64,000 bases of DNA. Origin: Halococcus sediminicola. Its GTDB lineage: Archaea; Halobacteriota; Halobacteria; Halobacteriales; Halococcaceae. Under the pieces are notes generated by a model, which was not told where the DNA came from, made no database searches, and saw only the letters and a list, made by a program, of their open reading frames with translations. The DNA is taken from positions 124,001-188,000 of the forward strand of contig NZ_BBMP01000007.1 in NCBI RefSeq assembly GCF_000755245.1, in the 5' to 3' direction. This document shows positions 34,817 to 42,655 of the stretch, piece by piece. The translations under genes and the position numbers were made by a program. The first letter of the stretch is position 1, and each line of letters begins with the position of its first letter.

Positions 34817-36436
34817 TCACGGTTCGGCGTCGAGCACCACGTCCTCGGCTCGTTCGCGCAGCGCCATCTTGTCGAACTTCCCGGTCGAGGTGCGCGGGAT
34901 TCCGTCGACGAACTCGAAAGCATCTGGAAGCCACCAGTCGGGAAAGCGCTCGCCGAGATGCTCGCGGAGTTCGTCGGCGCTCGCCTCACCTGTACCGAAG
35001 ACGACGAACGCCAGCGGTCGCTCCTGGTATTTCTCGTGGGCAACACCTACTACTGTTGCCTCCGCGACGGCGTCGTGGGCCATCAGTTCGTTTTCGAGTT
35101 CCACACTCGATATCCACTCGCCGCCCGACTTGATGACGTCCTTCGTCCGGTCGACGATATCGACGTAGCCCTGTCCATCGCAGGTGGCGATGTCCCCCGT
35201 TCGCAACCACCCGTCCTCGGTGAACGACGTGCGGTTCGCTGCCGGGCGGTTGTGATAGGAATCGGCGACCCACGGCGCGCGCACCTGCAACTCGCCCATC
35301 GTCTCGCCGTCGGCGGGTACTTCCTCACCATCCTCGTCGACGATGCGCGTCCGGAAGCCGGGGACGGGCAGCCCGGCCGTCGCGCGGTAGGCGTACCGTT
35401 CCTCGGGGTCGCGCTCGGTCAATTCCTTGCGGAGCGTGCTCATCGTTCCGAGGGGGCTGGTCTCGGTCATGCCCCAGCCCTGGATGATGGGTGCGTCGTA
35501 GTCCTCGTCGTAGCGGCGGATCAGCGATTCGGGCGGCGCGGATCCGCCCACAGTCAATCTGTCGATATTGGAAATGTCCACGTCGGGGTTCTCATCGAGA
35601 TATTCCGCCATCTCCAGCCAGATGGTCGGGACGGCGGCCGACATCGTCACGCCCTCGTCGTCGATGAGTTCGGCGACGGAACCGGGGTCGGTGTGCACGC
35701 CGGGAAGGACCTGCTTCGCGCCGACGAACGTCGCGGCGTAGGGAACCCCCCAGCCGTTGGCGTGGAACATCGGAACGACTGGAAGAACGGTGTCGCGCTG
35801 ACTGATGCCGTTCGTGTCGGTGTGGCCGGACATCAGACTGTGGAGGTAGACCCCGCGATGGGAGTAGGTGACGCCCTTCGGTTTGCCGGTGGTCCCGGAG
35901 GTGTAACACATCCCGCACTCGTCGTCCTCCTCGATATCGGGCCAGTCGTACTCCGTTGGATGGCCATCGATGAACGCCTCGTAGGACGTAGCCGGCGAGA
36001 GCGAGGTGTCGGGTACGTCGTCTGCGAGAACGACATACTGCTCGACGGTTTCGAAGGCTTCGGCATTGTCCTCAACTTTTTCGAGAAACGCCGGGTCGAC
36101 GAACACGACGCGGTCTGCGGCGTCGTTGACGATGTACTGGAAGTGCTCGTCGGGCAGGCGCATGTTGCACATGTGGATCGACCGCCCGGAACACGGCGGC
36201 GCGAAGTACAGTTCGAGGTGGCGATAGTGGTTGAGCGCCACCGTCGCCACCCGGTCGCCCGATTCCAGTCCCAGTTCGTCGAGCGCGTGCGCCAACTGAC
36301 AGGTCCGCTCGTAGGCGTCGTGGTACGTGTAGCGATGGATCTCCCCATCGGATTGCTTGGTGACGATTTCGCGGTCGGGAAAGAGGTCCACCGCGCGGGC
36401 CAGCAGTTCGTCGAGGGTGAGTTGAACGTCCATCAT
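34817..36436 (-). CDS. AMP-forming long/medium-chain acyl-CoA synthetase
   Basis: The 539-residue enzyme starts MMDVQLTLDELLARAVDLFP. It holds the signature YTSGTTGKPKGVTYSHRG near residue 190, MFHANGWGVPYA near 250, and IIQGWGMTETSPLG near 340, plus WLRTGDIATCDGQGYVDIVDRTKD and the terminal KFDKMALRERAED Lys region. The HANGWG and QGWGMTETSP forms are typical of long-chain fatty acyl-CoA ligases. An in-frame ATG three bases further is an equal start. It overlaps none of its neighbours but lies beside the kinase gene and may share a promoter region with it. Confidence 0.9.
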   Translation of the reverse strand: MMDVQLTLDELLARAVDLFPDREIVTKQSDGEIHRYTYHDAYERTCQLAHALDELGLESGDRVATVALNHYRHLELYFAPPCSGRSIHMCNMRLPDEHFQYIVNDAADRVVFVDPAFLEKVEDNAEAFETVEQYVVLADDVPDTSLSPATSYEAFIDGHPTEYDWPDIEEDDECGMCYTSGTTGKPKGVTYSHRGVYLHSLMSGHTDTNGISQRDTVLPVVPMFHANGWGVPYAATFVGAKQVLPGVHTDPGSVAELIDDEGVTMSAAVPTIWLEMAEYLDENPDVDISNIDRLTVGGSAPPESLIRRYDEDYDAPIIQGWGMTETSPLGTMSTLRKELTERDPEERYAYRATAGLPVPGFRTRIVDEDGEEVPADGETMGELQVRAPWVADSYHNRPAANRTSFTEDGWLRTGDIATCDGQGYVDIVDRTKDVIKSGGEWISSVELENELMAHDAVAEATVVGVAHEKYQERPLAFVVFGTGEASADELREHLGERFPDWWLPDAFEFVDGIPRTSTGKFDKMALRERAEDVVLDAEP

Positions 36437-36496
36437 GGCCGTGCGCTGTGATGGCAGTCAATCATGATATGCTTTCTCCCACCACAACTGCCGTCC

Positions 36497-37564
36497 TTAG
36501 AGCGGCTCCTCGCCTTCGATGATGCGCACCGCGCGGTCGGCGAGTTCGGGAACCCCTGACTCCATCTTCGGGTAGAGCGGGTCGTCGGCGTTCCCTTCGA
36601 GGTAGCGCCGGAAGAACATCTCGCCCAGCCCCGCGAGTTTGTACACGGCGAGTGCACGATAGAAACGGTCGTTTTCGTACTCGATTCCCGTCCGCTCTTC
36701 GTAGCGTGCGACCAGATCCTGTCGAGTGGGATAGCCCTCACCGGTCATGAACGTCGCGTTGAGGGAGTCGGTGGCCTGGGGTGGCTCGGGATCGCCCGCG
36801 TCCCACCAGTACGAGAGCATCCAGCCGAGGTCCACGAGCGGGTTGCCGAGGGTACTCAGTTCCCAGTCGAAGACAGCGACGATTTCGGGCGGCGTTCCCG
36901 GCCCGTACATCACGTTGTCGAGCTTGTAATCGCCCTGCACGAGCGTGTGCGCCGGCGCGTCGGGTACGTTCTCGGTCAGCCACTCCATCACGTCGTAGAG
37001 TTCGGGCACTTCGCGTTCCTCGGTCGTGACGTCGAACGCCCACGTCAGTTGCTCCGACCAGCGCTCGACCTGCCGTGCGGTGAATCCTTCCGGGTGGCCG
37101 AACTCGCCGAGTCCCACGTCCTCGTACTCGACCGCATGGATCTCACAGAGACCGTCGACGAGTTCCTCACCGATGCGCTGTCGGTGTTCGGACGCGGCGA
37201 AGCGCTCGGGTTCGCTCTCGCGCAGGACGTCGCCTGCGACGCGCTCCATCACGTAGAAATCACACCCTAAAACCGAGTGGTCTTCACAGGCCAGTACGGT
37301 GGGCGGAACCCTCACATCGGTATCCTGCAAGGCGTCCATCACGCGATACTCCCGGAGCACGTCGTGGGCGGTGTCGGCCACCTCGCCCGGTGGCGGGCGG
37401 CGAACCACGAGGTCACGGTCGCCCCACTCGACGAACAGCGTCTCGTTCGAGTGACCTTCCTGATGGTGGTGCATCTCGTACTCCGCGACCGGACCGACCT
37501 CCCGCTCGAAGTAGTCCGCGAGCGACTCCTCGTCGACGATGCGCGCGAAATACTCGTCGCTCAT
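36497..37564 (-). CDS. APH-like kinase (ACAD10/ACAD11 kinase-domain type)
   Basis: The 355-residue protein has the APH/choline-kinase fold. The catalytic loop is QGDYKLDNVMYG at residues 210-221 and the metal-binding DWELSTLGNPLVDLGW near 233-248. These match the kinase domain of mammalian ACAD10/11 and plant IBR3 closely, in the family that phosphorylates 4-hydroxyacyl-CoAs before isomerisation. The canonical HGD is QGD here. It sits 241 bases from a divergent acyl-CoA dehydrogenase of the matching type. The substrate is inferred, not shown. Confidence 0.85.
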   Translation of the reverse strand: MSDEYFARIVDEESLADYFEREVGPVAEYEMHHHQEGHSNETLFVEWGDRDLVVRRPPPGEVADTAHDVLREYRVMDALQDTDVRVPPTVLACEDHSVLGCDFYVMERVAGDVLRESEPERFAASEHRQRIGEELVDGLCEIHAVEYEDVGLGEFGHPEGFTARQVERWSEQLTWAFDVTTEEREVPELYDVMEWLTENVPDAPAHTLVQGDYKLDNVMYGPGTPPEIVAVFDWELSTLGNPLVDLGWMLSYWWDAGDPEPPQATDSLNATFMTGEGYPTRQDLVARYEERTGIEYENDRFYRALAVYKLAGLGEMFFRRYLEGNADDPLYPKMESGVPELADRAVRIIEGEEPL

Positions 37565-37805
37565 CGGTGCTCCCGAACGGTCCGCGATGATTGCGTTACC
37601 ATTGGTAGATCGGTTGTATGCCCGGGTACGAATAACTGCTGGATAGTTCCAAATAAGACGATAGTTTCGGCGGTGATTTCGGCTTCTGTGGCCACGAGCA
37701 CCCGATGCCGGTGGCGTGGCGGCGATGGGGCGCGTTTCGCGCCCGCGCGGTCGAGCGACGCCATCGGCCCTATCGTTTTACAATGTAGTGTCGAGAAGGA
37801 TGTGC
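37565..37805. promoter_or_regulatory. Divergent promoter region between the kinase and the ACAD gene
   Basis: This 241-base gap carries several AT-rich patches, including one near 37626-37670. TTTTACA at 37776-37782 lies 24-30 bases before the ATG at 37806 and is the likely TATA box for the acyl-CoA dehydrogenase. No clear palindromic operator was seen. Confidence 0.45.
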
Positions 37806-39017
37806 ATGGAGTACAACGACTCGGCGACCGCGCGGGAACTGCGAGAGCGTGCCCACGCGTTCATGGAGGAGATCGTGTTGCCCGAGGAGCGCGCCCACGC
37901 GGCCGGTAGCATCGCTCACGATACCATCGACGACCTGCGCGAGCAGGCCCGCGAGTACGACGTCTATGCGCCCCAGATTTCCGAAGAGCACGGGGGAATG
38001 GGCATCGCGCTCCGGGACGTGTTGCCGCTGTTCGAGGAGGCAGGCCGGAGCCTGCTGGGCGCACCCGCGATGCGCGTCGATGCCCCCGACGAAGGGAACA
38101 TGCACACGCTCGAACTCGTCGGTACCGACTCCCAAAAGACAGAGTGGCTCGACCCGTTGGTGGCTGGCGACATCAACTCCGGCTTTGCGATGACCGAACC
38201 CGCTCCCGGCGGGGGGTCGGACCCAAAGATGCTGCGGACGACCGCTGAAAAGGAAGGGGACGAATGGGTCATCGACGGTCACAAGTGGTGGACCACGCAG
38301 GGCAGCGCGGCCGACGTCCTGCTCGTGATGGCCCGCACCGACGAGGAGGCCCACCCCTACGCCGGCTGTTCGATAATTTTGGTGCCAACCGACGCGGCGG
38401 GCGTCGAGATCGTCCGCGACATCCCCCATCTCGGTCAGGATCTCATGCCCGAGAGCCACGCCGAAATCCGGTTCGATGGGGTTCGCGTGCCCGAGGAGAA
38501 CCTCTTGGGGGAGGAAAACGAGGGCTTCACCGTCGCCCAGCAGCGCCTCGGTCCCGCCAGACTCACTCACTGCATGCGCTTTTCAGGGATGGCCGACCGC
38601 GCGCTCGACGTGGCGAAAGCCTACATGAGTGAACGAGAAGCGTTCGGCTCGTCGCTCGCCGACAAACAGGCCCAGCGCTTCGCCATCGCGGAGGCCGAAA
38701 CCCGCCTGCACGCCGCGCGGACGATGGTCAGGGACGCCGCCGCAAAACTCGACGCCGGCGGGGAGGCCAGAGTCGAAGTCTCGATGAGCAAGGTCTTCGC
38801 CGCGAACGTCGCCCAGGAGACCATCGACCTCGCCATCCAGTGCTGTGGCGGGGCCGGTATCAGTCGAGATCTGCCTCTGGCCGACTTCTACGACGCGGTG
38901 CGTGCCTTCCGCATCGTCGACGGGGCCGACGAGGTCCACAAGCGAACCATCGCGCGTGACGCCTTCGAGGACGTAAATCCCGAAGAAATCGAGGCGGTTC
39001 CGCGGTTCGGGGAGTAG
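37806..39017 (+). CDS. Acyl-CoA dehydrogenase, ACAD11/IBR3-like
   Basis: The 403-residue flavoprotein has SEEHGGMGIALRDVLPLFEE near the start, EPAPGGGSDPKMLRTTAEKE in the middle and GGAGISRDLPLADFYDAVRA then RIVDGADEVHKRTIARDAF at the end. The motif DGADEVHK, rather than YEGTSEIQ, is characteristic of the ACAD10/11/IBR3 subgroup. In that group the protein can act with a kinase to move a 4-hydroxyl to C3. The TTTTACA box at 37776-37782 fits the start at 37806 (an in-frame ATG at 37800 is possible). Confidence 0.88.
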   Translation: MEYNDSATARELRERAHAFMEEIVLPEERAHAAGSIAHDTIDDLREQAREYDVYAPQISEEHGGMGIALRDVLPLFEEAGRSLLGAPAMRVDAPDEGNMHTLELVGTDSQKTEWLDPLVAGDINSGFAMTEPAPGGGSDPKMLRTTAEKEGDEWVIDGHKWWTTQGSAADVLLVMARTDEEAHPYAGCSIILVPTDAAGVEIVRDIPHLGQDLMPESHAEIRFDGVRVPEENLLGEENEGFTVAQQRLGPARLTHCMRFSGMADRALDVAKAYMSEREAFGSSLADKQAQRFAIAEAETRLHAARTMVRDAAAKLDAGGEARVEVSMSKVFAANVAQETIDLAIQCCGGAGISRDLPLADFYDAVRAFRIVDGADEVHKRTIARDAFEDVNPEEIEAVPRFGE

Positions 39018-39054
39018 GCCGAGGAGTTTTGCACGCGCGTTGCTATCGGTTGGC

Positions 39055-39837
39055 ATGGACGAACACGAGGAGATTCGACTCGCTGCCGACGCCATCCGCG
39101 ACGCCGACAGCGTGGTGGCGCTGACCGGCGCGGGCGTCAGCACCGCCTCGGGCATCCCCGATTTCCGTGGCGAGGACGGTCTCTGGGAGACCCACGTCCC
39201 ATCGGATTTCCACATCGCGCGCTTCGAGCGCGCCCCGGGAGAGTTCTGGCGCGACCGTCTCGACCTTCGAGACTGTCTCCACGCGGCGGACCCCGAACCG
39301 AACGCCGCCCACGAGGCGCTCGCAACCCTCGAATCGATGGGTAAACTCGACGCGCTCGTCACCCAGAACATCGACGGGTTGCATCACGCCGCCGGCTCCG
39401 AGGATATCGTCGAGATTCACGGCTCGGGCGAGCGCGTCGTCTGTCGCGACTGCGGGCGGCGCATTTCGGCAGAGCCGGTCCGTGAGCGTGTCCGGAACGG
39501 CGACTGCCCGCCGCGCTGTGAGTGCAATGGGCTTCTCAAACCCGACGTCGTCCTCTTCGGCGAGCAACTCCCCGACCACGCGCTGCTGCGCTCGCACGCG
39601 CTCGCCGAGAAGAGTGATGTGTTTCTCGTCGCTGGCTCCTCGCTCGCCGTCGAACCGGTCGCCTCGCTGCCCCACACCGCCGCCGACACCGGTGCGACGA
39701 CCATCATCGTGAATCTGGAGCACACGCCGCTTTCCGAGCGCGCCGCCTACGACTTCCGGATGGACGTGACCGACGCGCTCCCGCGACTGGTGCGGGCGGT
39801 CGAGTCGACCTCTTCGCCCGCGTCGAACCGGGCATAG
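39055..39837 (+). CDS. Sir2-family NAD-dependent protein deacylase
   Basis: This 260-residue sirtuin has ALTGAGVSTASGIPDFRGED near residue 22 (NAD binding), TQNIDGLHHAAG near 103 (catalytic His) and zinc-binding cysteines CRDCGRR then CPPRCECNG. It removes acyl groups from lysines with NAD. It lies among acyl-CoA genes, where nonenzymatic lysine acylation could be substantial, so an anti-acylation role is plausible. The ATG at 39055 fits the family and a TTTTGC element at 39027-39032; an in-frame codon at 39040 is less likely. Confidence 0.93.
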   Translation: MDEHEEIRLAADAIRDADSVVALTGAGVSTASGIPDFRGEDGLWETHVPSDFHIARFERAPGEFWRDRLDLRDCLHAADPEPNAAHEALATLESMGKLDALVTQNIDGLHHAAGSEDIVEIHGSGERVVCRDCGRRISAEPVRERVRNGDCPPRCECNGLLKPDVVLFGEQLPDHALLRSHALAEKSDVFLVAGSSLAVEPVASLPHTAADTGATTIIVNLEHTPLSERAAYDFRMDVTDALPRLVRAVESTSSPASNRA

Positions 39838-39867
39838 ACTTTTGCGCCGGCCCCTCGTTTCGCCGTC

Positions 39868-40266
39868 ATGGACCACGGAATCGTTCAGACGGACGACGTG
39901 CGCGTGACGGACCTCTCGGACGTCGAGGAGATCCCGCCGGACCTCGACATCCGCTCGATAGACGAGGCGCTCGGCACCGACGAGATGAACGTCAAGCTCT
40001 GGTATTTCGACCCCGGCGAGGAGATCCAGTACCACGCCCACGCAGAACAGGAGGAACTCTACTACGTCCTCGAAGGCGAGTTCTCGGTCAAGATCGGTCC
40101 CTCCGGCGAGGAGGAATATCACGAAATCGGCCCCGGAACGTTCTACGCCGCCGGACCCGAGACCGGTCACGGCCACCGATACACCGGCGACGACCAGGGC
40201 ATCGTCCTCGCCATCGGCGCGCCGGCAGTCGAGGATCCCGGACTCGACCCACACGACCTCGACTGA
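39868..40266 (+). CDS. Cupin-domain protein
   Basis: The 132-residue protein carries a single cupin: motif 1 is HAHAEQEELYYVLEGEFSVKIG near residue 52 and motif 2 has GPETGHGHRYTGDDQG near 100. The His and Glu residues can bind a metal. Cupins of this size are often sugar-binding or dioxygenase-like; no substrate is known here. It follows sir2 by 30 bases on the same strand. Confidence 0.87.
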   Translation: MDHGIVQTDDVRVTDLSDVEEIPPDLDIRSIDEALGTDEMNVKLWYFDPGEEIQYHAHAEQEELYYVLEGEFSVKIGPSGEEEYHEIGPGTFYAAGPETGHGHRYTGDDQGIVLAIGAPAVEDPGLDPHDLD

Positions 40267-40280
40267 TTCGTACTATCCCG

Positions 40281-40745
40281 CTACTTCGAGACGACCTCTG
40301 CTTCGGGTGCGTTCTTCATTACGCTCCGCATCCCCTTCAGCGCGTTCTGTTTCGTGGTGTAGCCCTCGCCGCTGGTGGCGATGATGTTGCCGTTCCGGTG
40401 GACGAGTCGCCAGCGCCACTCGCTCGCCCTGTCCCGGAAGATCTCGAACCGTCCGAGACTCCGCACCTCGACCGGCGGTTCGTCGGCCACCGTACTCTCG
40501 ACGGTCGGCGACTCCTCACTCTCGTCCCATTCGAGTTCCAGTTCGAGGCTCAACTCGTCGCCCTCGCGCTCGACTTCGATCTCGAACGTCGGGGAGTTCG
40601 GCGGGTCGATCGCTATCGAGCGCGCCCCGTCTTCGAGCGTCACCGGGCCGTCGCTTTCGAGCGCCGTCGCCAGCGACCGGAGGACGGCGGCGATGTCCGC
40701 GCGGCTTCGTCGGCGCTCACTTTCGAACAGGGTCTCGTCTGCCAT
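40281..40745 (-). CDS. Amphi-Trp domain plus DUF1508 protein (HVO_2922 type)
   Basis: The 154-residue protein combines an N-terminal amphi-Trp-like domain (residues 1-95, starting ADETLFESERRRSRADIAAV) and a C-terminal DUF1508 segment, EIFRDRASEWRWRLVHRNGN then SGEGYTTKQNALKGMRSV. The same fusion is known from Haloferax (HVO_2922). DUF1508 proteins are linked to stress, but no reaction is known. GATAAAC on the plus strand at 40769-40775 gives a TATA-like box 24-30 bases upstream. Confidence 0.82.
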   Translation of the reverse strand: MADETLFESERRRSRADIAAVLRSLATALESDGPVTLEDGARSIAIDPPNSPTFEIEVEREGDELSLELELEWDESEESPTVESTVADEPPVEVRSLGRFEIFRDRASEWRWRLVHRNGNIIATSGEGYTTKQNALKGMRSVMKNAPEAEVVSK

Positions 40746-40792
40746 ACCGCTCCTTCGTTCGGCAAGACGATAAACGAGGCGTCGGAAGCGCC

Positions 40793-41038
40793 TCAGGCGG
40801 GTACGTACGAACGGTCGAGATGCTCGACGATGCGTTCGGACTCGCTCATCGTGATGCCGCGCTCGTCGTCGATGAGAACTGGGACGTCTCGCTGGCCCGA
40901 GACACGTTTTACCTCGTCACGTTTGGAGTGCAGTCCCTCGACCCAGATGCTCTCGAAATCGAGGTCCAGTTCGTCGAGGCGGTCGACGACGTACTCACAG
41001 TGGGGGCAGCCTTCGAGCCGATAGAGGGTGAGTCCCAT
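40793..41038 (-). CDS. Glutaredoxin/GST N-terminal-like protein
   Basis: This 81-residue thioredoxin-fold protein has the CPHC active-site motif in RLEGCPHCEYVVDRL near residue 8, and the cis-Pro region RDVPVLIDDERGITMSESE. It is glutaredoxin-like or resembles the first domain of glutathione S-transferases. It may reduce disulfides with a thiol other than glutathione, since haloarchaea use gamma-glutamylcysteine. Divergent from the redoxin gene. Confidence 0.86.
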   Translation of the reverse strand: MGLTLYRLEGCPHCEYVVDRLDELDLDFESIWVEGLHSKRDEVKRVSGQRDVPVLIDDERGITMSESERIVEHLDRSYVPA

Positions 41039-41110
41039 ACCTGAACCCGGGCGGCCACGGGCAAAAACCCTCGCCGACGGGGTTTTGTGTCCGTCAATCC
41101 AGCATGAGGT

Positions 41111-41587
41111 ATGCCACCGAACGAGGGCGAGCACGCGCCCGATTTCGAGGCGCTGCTCTGTGACGGCGAGACCTTCCGCCCCACCCGACTCTCGGACGTA
41201 CTCGACGGCGGCTGCGTGGTCGTCTTCTACGGGTTCTCGTTCAGCGCCATCGCCGAGAACTGGTGGAAGCGCTACGACCGTGCGGGGTGGGCCGACTTCG
41301 ACGTCCCAGTAGTGGGCGTGAGCCGTGACGGTCCCTACGCCCAGAACGCCTTTCTCAGATATCTCGACAGCCCGTTTCGGCTGTTCAGCGACGTCGAGGG
41401 AACTGCCGCCGAGGCCTACGATTTGCTCATGACGCGCGAGGGGATGGGCGAGACGAAAACCGCCCGCCGTGCCGTCTTCGTCCTCGACGGCGACCGGCGC
41501 GTAACTCATCGGTGGCTCGGCGAGGATTGGATTTCGCCCGTGCCGCGCGAGGACATCGAGGCGGCGGTCGCGGAACTGTCCGCGTAG
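41111..41587 (+). CDS. Redoxin-domain protein lacking the peroxidatic cysteine
   Basis: The 158-residue protein looks like an AhpC/TSA or Bcp-type redoxin: EHAPDFEALLCDGETFRP at the start and VVVFYGFSFSAIAENWW where peroxiredoxins have a FYP-xxFTxxCT. The Cys of that motif is replaced by Ala (residue 48 by alignment). Only Cys17 and Cys35 remain. It is likely not a normal peroxidase. It is divergent from the glutaredoxin-like gene, 72 bases away, and precedes the BtrH-like gene. Confidence 0.8.
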   Translation: MPPNEGEHAPDFEALLCDGETFRPTRLSDVLDGGCVVVFYGFSFSAIAENWWKRYDRAGWADFDVPVVGVSRDGPYAQNAFLRYLDSPFRLFSDVEGTAAEAYDLLMTREGMGETKTARRAVFVLDGDRRVTHRWLGEDWISPVPREDIEAAVAELSA

Positions 41588-41634
41588 CCCGAGGGAGCCG
41601 ACACGGCTATGGCGCACACGGGCGAGGAGTCGCC

Positions 41635-42612
41635 ATGACGGTCACCGACTACCCACACCGGCCGGGCGCACACTGTGGGTCGGCCTCGCTGCGCAACCTC
41701 TCCGCACACTACGGCTGGGGTTTCGACGAACCGCTCTGTTTCGGTCTCGGGGCGGGCATCGGCTTCGGCTACCACGAGGCGGGACCCGCCAGCCGCACCA
41801 TCATGGGCCGGACTTCGTGGCTCGAATCGATCTTCTTCGAGACGCTCGCCATCCCGTTCGCGGAGGGCGATGGCGAGGGGTGGGGAACGGCGTGGGAGGC
41901 TGTCGAGACGCGACTCGCCGACGGAACTCCGGTCATGCTGTTCGCCGACCTCTACTACCTCGACTACTACGGGACGGACACCCACTTCGGGCCGCATACG
42001 CTCGTCTGCGTCGGCAGCGACGGCGAGGAAGTAGTGCTTTCGGACAGCGAGTTCGACGCCATCCAGCGACTCCCGACCGAGCGCCTCCGGCGGGCGTGGG
42101 GGTCCGAACACGGGTTCGTCGGGCCGCTGTCGAACCGTTGGCTCGCCGTCGACGGCGAGCAGCCAGCCCCGGACGCGACGGTCGAGAGCGCGGCGCGGCA
42201 GGCGATCGGGCGGGCGGCCGACGGCATGCTCGGCGACGACGAGCGCGGTGCGTGGGGCACGCAGGGCGTCGCGGGGATTCGCCGGTTCGCCCGCGAACTG
42301 CCCAATTGGGGCGAGTTGGAGGACGCCTCGTGGACCGCACGCTTCGCCTACCAGAACGTCGAGCGGCGCGGTACTGGTGGTGGTGCGTTTCGGCGGCTCT
42401 ACGCCGACTTTCTCGCCCAACTCGGCTTCCTCGACGATGAGTACACTGAGCGAACGCGAGGAATCGCCGACGATTGGAGCGCGCTTGGCGAGACGCTTCG
42501 GGAAGGGAGCGAGACACCGTCCGAGGACGTTTTCGAGCGGGCGGGCGAGCAGGCCGGAGCGATTGCCGACCGCGAGGAAGCGCTGTTCGCCGACCTCCGT
42601 GACGAAATCTGA
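41635..42612 (+). CDS. BtrH N-terminal domain/DUF4872 protein
   Basis: The 325-residue protein matches BtrH-type proteins: RPGAHCGSASLRNLSAHYG with Cys14, GAGIGFGYHEAGP near residue 39, and FGPHTLVCVGSDGEEV with His121. Cys and His fit the cysteine-protease-like fold. BtrH transfers an acyl group from a carrier protein to an aminoglycoside in butirosin synthesis; haloarchaeal substrates are unknown. The C-terminal half is the DUF4872 part. A nine-codon frame (41609-41638) ends with ATGA over this start. Confidence 0.75.
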   Translation: MTVTDYPHRPGAHCGSASLRNLSAHYGWGFDEPLCFGLGAGIGFGYHEAGPASRTIMGRTSWLESIFFETLAIPFAEGDGEGWGTAWEAVETRLADGTPVMLFADLYYLDYYGTDTHFGPHTLVCVGSDGEEVVLSDSEFDAIQRLPTERLRRAWGSEHGFVGPLSNRWLAVDGEQPAPDATVESAARQAIGRAADGMLGDDERGAWGTQGVAGIRRFARELPNWGELEDASWTARFAYQNVERRGTGGGAFRRLYADFLAQLGFLDDEYTERTRGIADDWSALGETLREGSETPSEDVFERAGEQAGAIADREEALFADLRDEI

Positions 42613-42655
42613 GGCCGACGCGAAGCGTTATGGCTCGACCGCCGGAGGATGGGGT

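Noticed and set aside
34199-36451. A 750-residue open frame on the plus strand opposite two acyl-CoA ligases
   Set aside because: Third-position GC keeps the antisense frame open. The minus-strand ligases have full family motifs; the plus-strand frame has none.
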